From Atopsyche davidsoni (Eukaryota; Arthropoda; Insecta; Trichoptera; Hydrobiosidae), in NCBI GenBank assembly GCA_022113835.1, contig JAILWY010000014.1:7875501-7939500 (forward strand): a stretch of 64,000 bases of DNA, in the 5' to 3' direction. The position numbers were made by a program, and so were the translations under genes. Under the pieces are notes generated by a model. The model saw only the letters and a program-made list of their open reading frames with translations. It did no database searches and was not told the DNA's origin. The first letter of the stretch is position 1, and the number at the start of each line of letters is the position of its first letter. Of the stretch, positions 50,517-59,159 are shown in pieces.

Positions 50517-50530
50517 ATGGTCTGACATCT
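50517..50530. repeat. Target-site duplication, right copy
   Basis: ATGGTCTGACATCT, identical to 49403-49416, directly following the 5' end of the minus-strand element. Confidence 0.9.
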
Positions 50531-50814
50531 ATCTTGAAAATGTGTCACGATCGACTCGAATGGGGAAAGGGAGGTGCGAAATGCATGCTACGTCTATACA
50601 CTGTGAATAAGGGTACATAAGCAAAATATATTATAAAACATCGATCTGTCGATCGCGATCGACTCGTTGGCTACCCATAGAGAAAAAATAGAATACCAAT
50701 TGCACAACTCATTTAGGATTGATGCAGTGTTGCGTATTTGATGGTGATTGTATGGTTTTTTGAAATGATCTCGATGGGGGAGGCGGGCAGGCATGGCATG
50801 GCACAGCCACTTGT
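50531..50814. other. Intergenic, with GATCGACTCG repeats
   Basis: CGATCGACTCG occurs at about 50547 and again at about 50661 (with TCGATCGCGATCG beside it). The part next to the duplication continues the interrupted minus-strand frame for about 27 codons. No gene. Confidence 0.5.
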
Positions 50815-50913
50815 TTGTGAGGAGGCGAGATGGCGGCCATCGATCGGTGAGCCGCGCCGGCGCCGCGCCCGCCCGCCGCACTCGCTCGACTCCCCTTCTG
50901 TCATCCCGAGCGC
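50815..50913 (+). promoter_or_regulatory. Probable promoter and 5' UTR exon of the transporter
   Basis: A sharply GC- and CpG-rich block with no TATA box contains GAGATGGCGGCCAT (50827-50840), a YY1/Pho-type motif. It ends at a consensus donor CGC|GTAAGTA (GT at 50914-50915). The next plausible acceptor on the plus strand is TTTTTGTACAG (AG at 52476-52477), 56 bases before the transporter ATG, so this block is probably its first, untranslated exon. An alternative donor, CGATCG|GTGAGC, lies at about 50846. The link is inferred from strand, spacing and signals. Confidence 0.45.
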
Positions 50914-51321
50914 GTAAGTAACACTCAATTGCTTATCGCTATTTATTTGTATATAAACGTCCTGTATATTTTTTTAATATTATCGCAATTGCCGATTGAT
51001 TTGTATCCAATGGTGTGGAAATCAAACACATCCGATTAATTACTTTTAGCATATTTTAACACTCGTTCCGAAAACATATGTTTTGCTCAACTGGGTTTTT
51101 TGAGAATTCGGTATTGTGTTTTTTATTTATTGTTTGTTTAAAACGTGTTTAAAATAATAAATAGAAAATATTTTGTCAATAACATCCTTTTTTGTAGGTT
51201 ATCTAAATTTGTAGTTGGTTATTATTGTGAATGACGAATGTGAGATATTGACTTATTCATAGGATTGTTTCCACAAAGCCGACTTTGATTTTTGTATGTA
51301 AAAAACCCGATTTACTAACCG

Positions 51322-51372
<51 letters not shown>

Positions 51373-52477
51373 ACTCGCTTCCGGGAACAGCTGTTTCGAA
51401 TGTACTTCAGTCTACGATAGTGTTGATAAGAAATGTTTTGTACGAAAAAAATTCTGATCAGTTAAGTAGAAAGGTGATTTCTGATGTCAAAAATGCACAC
51501 ATTATTCAAACAGTTGTAAACTCAACTATAATTATTCATTGTTCGGTGAATGTATGACAGGTACTAAAAATCATTAATGTACATATGTTATGCTATGCAC
51601 GTATATTTAGTAGCTGTAAATTCCCAACAGTTTTGTATCTTTTAACAAAATAAATTTACATGTATTGTCAAAATCCAGCATTGGTGTACCTGAGCCACAT
51701 ATGTTAGATAAGTAAAGATTTATTAAAAATGCATTTGAACTCATACTAAATGTGCTCTGACTAATATTATACAAATAAAAAAACCACCTATTCATTCGAT
51801 AAAGGATATATTTATCTAGTAGGCATAGAACACAAGTAGTAATTTTGGGTCTATTATATACGATATTATATTATAATAATTATATTCTCTCTATTTGGTT
51901 ATTTATTTCCACAATCGCATATTAATCTTTATAATCAAAAAAAAATTCATTACACCGTTTGAGTGAGTTTTTTTGTTGTTGTCAGAAATTGGGCCAACGA
52001 TTTGTTTTACAATATTTCGTTAAAATTGCAGCCATAGTTTCTATGATTTATGAATATCTAACAAATATATAAAAATAAAATAATACAAGTTTCCACTTTC
52101 GTATTTGACCATACAAAATCACAAAACAGCTGGTCAGTTTTTCTGTGATATGTTTGAAGAGTACTTCACGCACCGCACTATGAGGTCGCTCGTCATTCGC
52201 TGGTGTGTGCTCCAACGATCCGTCTTCAGGACTGACGGAGTATGATGTGTGATAGAATATGAATATCGTTCAGCCTAACTATTTGTGGTGTCATCGACAT
52301 CATACGTTACCGTATGATGCCGGTCCCCCGATTCTGATCAGGGGAACGGCATCGATCGTCCATGTATTTTACAACCGTGTAACAATAAATATTTTTCACA
52401 CTATATCTTCGCTGTCAAACTCCTGTTCCCCACCGGTCGTTTCGATGACATCGCGATGAATGATAATTTTTGTACAG
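50914..52477 (+). other. Probable 5' UTR intron
   Basis: AT-rich DNA between the GC-rich 5' exon and the transporter start exon. It carries an (AT)n run at 51322-51370. A GC-rich segment near 52150-52230 could hold an alternative start site. A 10-bp stem with one mismatch (GCCGGTCCCC with GGGGAACGGC) lies at about 52319-52350. Confidence 0.4.
51322..51370. repeat. (AT)n microsatellite
   Basis: About 49 bases of uninterrupted AT dinucleotides within the probable first intron of the transporter gene. Confidence 0.9.
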
Positions 52478-52532
52478 ATTAATCAGCCGTCGCCTGCATT
52501 CTCCATCGGTCGGCCGTTCGGTAGCGAAGGAG

Positions 52533-54912
52533 ATGGCTGGAGCCCGCAGACAGGTGCTGGCGCGGGTCGTGGCGGGCTTGTGCCTGCGCTTCGGCCGCAC
52601 GCGCCCGCTGGACGATGACCCCATGGACACCCAACTGGACAGATGTCTCTCCACGGTGGACATCACCCTCCTCGGTGAGTTCCGCAGCCGCCGGGCTCGA
52701 GCGCGGCTTGCGCGGGTGTGGCGGGTGTGGCGGGTGTGGCGGGTGTGGCGGGTGTGGCGGGTGTGGCGGGTGTGGCGGGTGTGGCGGGTGTGACGGGTGT
52801 GACGGGTGAATCTCTGACGGCAGGTATCGGGCACATGGTGGGCGCGGGCATCTACGTGCTCACGGGCACGGTGGCGCGAGACATGGCGGGGCCGGCCGCC
52901 TTCCTGAGCTTCATGCTGGCCGGCCTGGCGTCCCTGCTGGCGGCTCTGTGCTACGCGGAGTTCGGCACCAGAGTGCCCCGCGCCGGCAGCGCGTATCTCT
53001 ACACGTACGTCAGCGTCGGAGAGTTCTGGGCTTTTGTCATCGGCTGGAATATCATTCTGGAGCACATGATAGGTATGCATACATACTATCGTATGTGCCA
53101 AAATATCGATATGCTGCACTGTGTTGATATTAATCTAACTCGTTTGAAATTAGGGGCGGCATCGGTGGCGCGAGCGTGGAGCGGCTCCCTCGACTCCATG
53201 CTGGGGGGAGCCGTCAGCAATGCCACCGCCTCCGTGACGGGCGAAGTTCACGAGTCCCTCCTGGGCAGGCATCCGGACTTGTTGGCCTTCTCCGTGTGCA
53301 TCGCCTTCTCTCTGCTGCTCGCTTTGGGCGTCAAGACCTCTGCGTACATCAACAACGCGCTGACCGTTCTGAACCTGATCGTCATCGTGTCGGTTATCGG
53401 CGTAGGTTTCTGCTACGCCGACCCCGCGAACTGGAGCGAAAGAAAGGGCGGCTTCATGCCCTTCGGCTTCTCCGGAGTGCTGGCCGGAGCGGCTACTTGT
53501 TTTTACGCGTTCGTCGGATTCGACAGTATTTCCTCTTCCAGCGAGGAGGCGAGGGATCCTACTCGATCCATCCCCGTGGCCACCGTTCTCTCCATGTCCG
53601 TCGTGGGTGTCCTCTACGTTCTGGTTTCGGCGGCTCTGACCTTGATGATTCCTTTCCGAGAGATAAACGTCGACGCGGCTTTGCCGGACGCTTTCGGACA
53701 CCTGAACGTCGAATGGGCTAAGTACGCCATCGCAGTGGGAGCCCTCTGCGGCATGACGACGTCTCTTCTGGGCTCTCTTTTCACTCTCCCGCGCTGCTTG
53801 TACGCCATGGCCCAGGACGGGCTGATTTTTGGATTCCTAGGAAACGTGAACGCCAAGTCTCAGATTCCTCTCGTGAATCTGGTCGTATCCGGAGGGTCGT
53901 CGGCGGTGATCGCGCTGCTGTTCGACCTGGAGACCCTCGTGGAGTTCATGTCCATCGGGACGCTGCTGGCCTACACCATCGTGAGCGCTGCCGTCATAAT
54001 CCTCCGCTACCGGCCTGCCACCGCGGCCGAGCTGCGCGCCCTGGGGCTGGGCGGGGTGGACCTCTCTCCGGACAGCTCTCCCGCCGGCACTCCCGTCACG
54101 GACCCGGGGTCCATTTCGTCCGAGGTAAGGGCCGACCCGCCGCGGCCGCGGGTGAGGTGTCCTGCACCTCCCCCGAGGCGCAGTGGGTAAGGTGGCTCCC
54201 GGCTCGGCAGGTGTACGAGGTGATGATGGCGGGGCGGCTGCGCGCGGGGCAGGCGTGGCTGCGGCCGCTGGCGGGGCGATGCGCGCCGGGCTCGTGCGTG
54301 GCGGCGGCCGTGGGGCTGTTCACGGCGCTGGCCGGCGTGCTGTGCGCGCACTCCCGCCTGGCCGCCGCGCCCGCCGCCTTCGCCGACGTCCTGGCGCCCT
54401 CCGTGCTCGCGCTGCTGATGATTCTCTGTGAGTACCTCGTCCGTCGATGCGCCGTTACTTTTCAAAATGCGCGGACGTTTCAATGATCATCGTGACTAGG
54501 TCTCGTGGTGATATACGCCCACCAGCAGAGTCCGGTTCGCCCCCCGTTCCGAGCGCCGTGGGTGCCGCTGCTGCCGGCGCTGAGCATCCTCGCCAACGTC
54601 GAGCTGATGGTGCACCTCAACGCTCTCACCTGGGCGAGGTTCGCCGTGTGGATGGCCCTGGGTGAGTATCGAGCTTCCGCTCGGACGCCGCGCTCCGGGT
54701 CTGAGGTCCGCGAGGTCTGACGCCTTGTGTGCGTGCACGCAGGTCTGGTGGTGTACCTGGGCTACGGGATGCGGCACAGCCGGGCGGGCACGGGGGCTGG
54801 CGCGGGCGCTGGCGCCGAGGGGGGCCTGCTGGCTGCGGGGGCCGCGGCGCGCTGGGGGGCCACCTGCGCGGACCAGCGCCCCATCGTGGACGGCGACGGC
54901 GACGCCGACTAA
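52533..54912 (+). CDS. Cationic amino acid transporter 4-like (SLC7A4 type)
   Basis: Six coding exons join to 1911 bases (636 residues): 52533-52674, 52824-53072, 53154-54124, 54211-54427, 54500-54661 and 54743-54912. All introns are GT-AG, 72-149 bases. The protein is a multi-pass APC-superfamily permease of the plasma or inner membranes. Residues 44-72 give the first membrane helix with the G-x-G-x-G substrate-loop motif ([16 protein letters not shown]). [16 protein letters not shown] follows at 90-105; its Glu93 matches the glutamate known to be essential in mouse CAT-1. [11 protein letters not shown] lies at 121-131, and the CAT C-terminal domain at about 545-600. The [16 protein letters not shown] wording fits the SLC7A4 branch, and human SLC7A4 has shown little cationic amino acid transport in expression tests, so the substrate is uncertain. 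The ATG at 52533 is the first in frame after the probable acceptor. The gene is far GC-richer than its surroundings. Confidence 0.93.
52711..52809 (+). repeat. 9-bp GC-rich minisatellite in intron 1
   Basis: About eleven copies of GCGGGTGTG, the last two with GAC in place of GGC, fill two thirds of the 149-base first coding intron. The unit length of nine keeps frames open on both strands, which explains spurious repetitive reading frames here. GGG triplets recur every nine bases with 6-base loops, a G-quadruplex-compatible pattern on the transcribed RNA. Confidence 0.95.
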
Positions 54913-54915
54913 ATA

Positions 54916-55048
54916 CCACCCCACCACACCCCACCACACCACATCACACCACACCACACCACACCACACCACACCACACCACACCACACCACACCACACC
55001 ACACCACACCACACCACACCACACCACACCACACCACACCACACCACC
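54916..55048 (+). repeat. (ACACC)n satellite-like array after the stop codon
   Basis: A 5-base unit (CCACA/ACACC) is repeated about 26 times with a few early variants, beginning four bases after the TAA of the transporter. It must be transcribed as 3' UTR if the message extends past it. The unit is not the insect telomere repeat TTAGG. No AATAAA is evident between the stop and the array. Confidence 0.95.
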
Positions 55049-56212
55049 TTGCAGAACTTTTGTATTCTTTATCATATTTTTAATCACGTGATGATCAAAT
55101 TTGATTTTGGGTTTTCAATAATCAGTTGAATTTTATCTTTACGCTAGTCATACTTTGTAATTGAGTTACTGTAATGAGATTGCTTCGACAAAACGAGAAC
55201 TATTCAACAAACTTGCTGGGAAACACTTCAAAAATATATAAAAAATGAAATCAACCATAATATAAATCTGTAATATCAATACAATTGATTTTACTAGTAC
55301 CGTCGTATTATTTAATTTTTTTACATACCTACATAGTCAAGAGTCCTCGTGACAATCTGGGCGATGTGGCCGCCGGGTTGACCGAGAGACCGCCTGCAGA
55401 TTCAGATTTCAATATTTTATAAATATCACCAGATATATACACCATAATATCACTGTCAAGGATTTTTTTATTACAAATTTTCGCATTATTGAATATCATT
55501 ATCATTCGTCAAAAAAAATATTTTTTTTTTAATTCAAGTATGTCTTGATAAATAGGTGATTGGTTTTATTGAAATTGTTTCCGCGTAAAAGAAATCATTA
55601 TTTGTTTATGCATTCTGCCATGAATATATTCTCTCATTCTGTCGATTATTTTCATAATGTTTTTGAAAAATTATCAAAATACATACATCACAATGACTAG
55701 ACTGGTAAAAGATTAAAATGATTCGAATATTTTATTAATAAAGTGAAAAGGTGTAAAAATAGGCACTACGCCTGAAAAAATATATTAAAAAGCTAACCAA
55801 GAAGCACTTCACTATTTTTGAAATATTTACGTGCATTTTTTTATTAAACGTATTTTCATTCTGCCCAAGATGATGTATATCAGTAGAAAATATATGGTGG
55901 TAAAACTATAGCAGAAATCACATGTTGTTATAGAAGTAACAATAAATCCACAATGAAAAGGTATATTATTCACTTCAAAATGCGATCTGAAAATATGATA
56001 CTCACAAATAACATACAAAACTTTGTTGACAAATATGAGCGTATGTTGCAACTCAAAAGTTTGATTCTATTTGATGTAAGTGATGAATTGTCAATATTTC
56101 AGGTTGACTTTGTTAGGGGTGGGACTGCATCACCTCGAACATGTAAATATTGATACGTCCTCACCAGCTTTGATATTCACAGCTCTATAGCTCATTGCTT
56201 GGAGCTTTATCA
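55049..56212. other. Intergenic AT-rich stretch
   Basis: No supported gene. The 3' end of the transporter message should fall here. A GC-rich patch at 55335-55405 is unexplained. Frames at 55827-56153 on both strands are AT-rich and unrecognised. Confidence 0.5.
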
Positions 56213-56534
56213 GATAAAGCCGAGGTCATGTCTGTTTCAGGTTTTTAATGATTTTGCATGGGACAGTACGGGTTGCTGTAACGATAGCAACGAAAACTTG
56301 TCAGCTGTGACACTGAAATTAAACACCCTATTATTAATTATTTTAAATGAGTGTATTGTCTATATAAAATTATTAATGTTGAAGTATTGAATAGGAAAAT
56401 ACAATTAAATATTGCACCAAAGTTTATTATTAGTGTTGTAAGTGGCATTACTATTTTTTAACAAATATTTTAAGAATGTATCATTTAGAAAAAAAGTTTT
56501 GAGCTTAGCTTACAATTCTTACATAAATGCTCAA
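56213..56534 (+). repeat. Duplicated block, copy 1 (left part)
   Basis: GATAAAGCCGAG through TTCTTACATAAAT is matched in order by 61126-61281 plus 63800-63965 at an offset of about 4.9 kb, with scattered substitutions. Diagnostic shared words are TACGGGTTGC, AACTTGTCAGCTGTGA and GAAGTATTGAATAGGAAAAT. The second copy is split by the Helitron-bearing insertion. It could be part of a tandem segmental duplication or a dispersed repeat. Confidence 0.75.
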
Positions 56535-57914
56535 ATCTAACCTTTATAGTATTGTCCATTTTATAAAAGACTAACTAAAAAATAAAATATATTATGGTCC
56601 TATCTTATAATTTACATGCTGTACTTCTCGTATTTAATTTTAACTCTTCTGTTTGAGCAATATTTATAAAAAATGGATGTATTTTAAGAAAATAGTTGTA
56701 ACCGAGTGAATTTGATTTAGCTAATATAAGGTCTATTTTTCAAGAAAATCTACATAAGGCCTAAAATCTACAACTTTATATGATCGAACCAGAAGGTGTT
56801 TGTTGCTTATTTTTTATTTATATTAAAATATGCTATATTGACAAAATACGACTATCCCAGCTCGAGTGACCGTTTGATATTTAACATGAAATTTTCTTAT
56901 TATTATTTGGATATCTATTATAATTGAGTTTATAACAGATATCCAAATATACAGTGAAATCACTGTAAAACCGTTTAACAAAACTTAGTTATTAAATTCT
57001 CACGAAAGTGTTTTTTTTTTCAATGTATTGTTCACATTCAGATTAATTTAATATTCAATCAGGTAAAACGTATTTATATTGTATGTCTAAAAGGTACACA
57101 GATTACTTCTGTTCTCATAAAAACGAAATATTTGTTGTTGATGTAACTAAACAAATGAAACCTTTGAAGATATTTTAGTTTTCATGGTGACACCTATTAA
57201 ACGTAAGTCAACAGTTCAATGATTTTCAAATAAATTATACTGTGAAATAAATATGCACATTAATTATAAACCTAAGGTGTAATGATAATTTTAGTAAATC
57301 TTAAGATAAACCAATGATCCATCAAATTATATATGGAAGTTAACCAGTATATGCAAGTATATGTATTTATAAAGGCCTATGTGCAATATTAGAAAAAAAA
57401 TCGTACAGATCACCATACTTTAACAGTTTATGTGTGATGAGTATATTATAGAAATGTTTTCTCTTATTTATGATTAATAAATTGATTAAAAAGCTAAATG
57501 CTTTAAAGTATTTAAAGATCTCGTCTCATGGTGCGAAACTAAAGGAATATTTGTTGTGACACCCTCGTTCATCCCCCAGCTTGTGATCTGCACTCAGTTC
57601 TGAAGCTTTGCACAAACCTTCCGTAAGATTCCGCAGTGTGATGGGGCACTCAGCGACTTATCTATGTTTTGGCAGTATATGAATTTTATTTCTTGTATGT
57701 GAAGGAGTTATACCATTTTAAAAATATACTTTCATATCTATCTACCTAAACATACATTTTTGTTTTTTAAAAAAAGCCATGTATTTTATAATGAAATAAT
57801 AAATGTCATTATTTTTTGTATATATTAAAGGAATTCATGCAGGACTGATTGTGCTGTGTTTATTATTACCATTTGCTAAATTTAAAAAAAATGCATTATC
57901 TGCTCATTATTTTT
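56535..57914. other. Copy-1-specific AT-rich segment
   Basis: About 1.4 kb is present between the two shared blocks here but absent from the second copy (the junction in copy 2 is at about 63965). It contains a 19-bp inverted repeat (ATTTGGATATCT...AGATATCCAAAT, about 56905-56948) and a GC-richer patch at 57555-57660. No gene is seen. It is either an insertion in this copy or a deletion in the other. Confidence 0.5.
57859..57864 (-). terminator. Possible polyadenylation signal for the peritrophin gene
   Basis: TTTATT on the plus strand (AATAAA on the minus strand) lies about 220 bases past the stop codon of the minus-strand peritrophin gene. It is one plausible choice in AT-rich DNA. Confidence 0.3.
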
Positions 57915-57955
57915 AATAGGTCATTGAATATTCAAGACTTGGCCCAAAATAATAA
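57915..57955 (+). repeat. Duplicated block, copy 1 (right part)
   Basis: AGGTCATTGAATATTCAAGA and the following CCAAAATAAT match 63965-64000 at the right edge of the window. The block lies about 130 bases past the stop codon of the peritrophin gene. Confidence 0.6.
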
Positions 57956-58083
57956 ATACCTATATATATAAATCCAGTGTGACATGAAACATAACACTCT
58001 TAATAAAACTATAGTTTTTTCCAATTCGTTGACTTTTTAAAATACCAAAAGATATCAACATTCAGAAGTTTGAGTAGTATTTT

Positions 58084-59076
58084 TTAACATGTGAATGTAA
58101 CACATCTCTGGTCCTTAAAAGAAAAACGGGTACCAACTGGACATGGCCGTTTGAGTACCGGCCTATTCTTATCTGCACAATCAATATAGCTCTTGCAATC
58201 TGTCGGGTCATCAAACAAGCCCCTAGCAATGCACAGACCGTCAGCACCAGTTGCACTCGCAGGTGATGGATCTTCGCACTTTAATCCATTATATTTGAGA
58301 TTTCCACTGCACACAAATACTCTAGGAAAGAGCTTCTTATTGGTTGTGAGACACATGTAGTAGTAGCTGGGGTTTTCCTCAATGCGACCGGTTTGTCCAG
58401 GAGCCTTGCATTCTGGAACATATAGTTTGCAACCCTTTGTTTCAATCTTCACGCTACAGAGTGTTGTTAAAGGATCATAAGCTAGTCCAGTGGGACATGT
58501 GACTTGCACGGGTTCTGGATTCACTGACTGTTCATCCTTGGGTGTGCAAATATAGTATCGATTGCAAGTGTACGGGTCAGGGAAGGTTCCAACTTGCACA
58601 CATATAAATTTATAGTCTTCAACTTTAGGTGCGCAGGCTGGATTTGGTTCAGTAGTACAGTTATGAATTTTGCTAGAGCAAGTTGTTGCTCCCGTGCACT
58701 CCTTTACTTCTTCTGTTATCATTGAATCATCAAAATTATTAAGACACATTACAAGCTTAGTACACGTTTGGCACATCATTCCGGGAACTTTGCATGTATT
58801 TGCTTCACCATCTTTACTTAAGGAAATACGAGCAGTCGATGGAGCCTCATGGAGTTGGAGCTTTGTAAGCTGTGTGCTCTGAGCTTGAACAATCTGTTTG
58901 TGTGCAAAGAATACATAATTCATTATTTACGTTATAAGTCTACCTACAATTTTTTCGAAATTCTGTAGTGAAATATATCATTTCAATTACGGTATCCGAA
59001 TTTTAGTTGAGCTACTTACATTTATTGTAGATGATACTACAATCAATAACAAACATGCCAGCTTCAATGGCAACAT
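58084..59076 (-). CDS. Secreted peritrophin-like chitin-binding protein
   Basis: Two exons on the minus strand: 59076-59020 (ATG to donor AAT|GTAAGT) and 58893-58084 (acceptor CACACAAACAG, stop TAA). They join in phase 0 to 288 residues. Exon 1 plus the start of exon 2 encode a signal peptide (MLPLKLACLLLIVVSS..., likely cut after VQA at residue 23). The rest is four cysteine-rich modules: 53-98 (diverged, cysteines 53, 60, 63, 69, 85, 91, 98), 117-174 and 240-288 (each with the six cysteines of the CBM14/Peritrophin-A fold, including FPDPYTCNRYYIC and FDDPTDCKSYIDC), and 181-225 (four cysteines only). CBM14 proteins bind chitin in the gut peritrophic matrix or cuticle. No transmembrane segment or glycan-rich linker is seen. 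Which chitinous layer is used cannot be told from sequence. Confidence 0.9.
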
Positions 59077-59130
59077 TTTGTGCAGGTGTATAAAAATTAC
59101 TTTCTAAATTTAGGCAAGGGAAAAGTCTCC

Positions 59131-59137
59131 TTATATA
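59131..59137 (-). promoter_or_regulatory. TATA box of the peritrophin gene
   Basis: TATATAA on the minus strand, followed by GGAGACTTTTCCC, lies 55 bases before the ATG. Transcription would start about 30 bases downstream, near 59100-59106, giving a short 5' UTR as is usual for highly expressed secreted insect proteins. Confidence 0.6.
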
Positions 59138-59159
59138 CATATTATTTGGATCAGGGGAC

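Noticed and set aside
52470..52532. TTG start extending the transporter N-terminus
   Set aside because: An acceptor-like AG lies inside this stretch, and the ATG at 52533 leaves an N-terminus of the length expected for the family.
52415..53119. 234-codon minus-strand frame with (RHT)n repeats across the transporter
   Set aside because: It is antisense to well-supported transporter exons and owes its length to the 9-bp minisatellite, whose unit is a multiple of three.
52718..54190. Single 490-codon plus frame as the transporter coding region
   Set aside because: It starts in the intron minisatellite, runs through the stop-free intron 2 and past the donor at 54125. The spliced six-exon model restores family motifs at every junction and sums to a whole number of codons.
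54496..55091. Frames encoding (VWCGV)n or (PHHTT)n repeats
   Set aside because: These are translations of the ACACC array.
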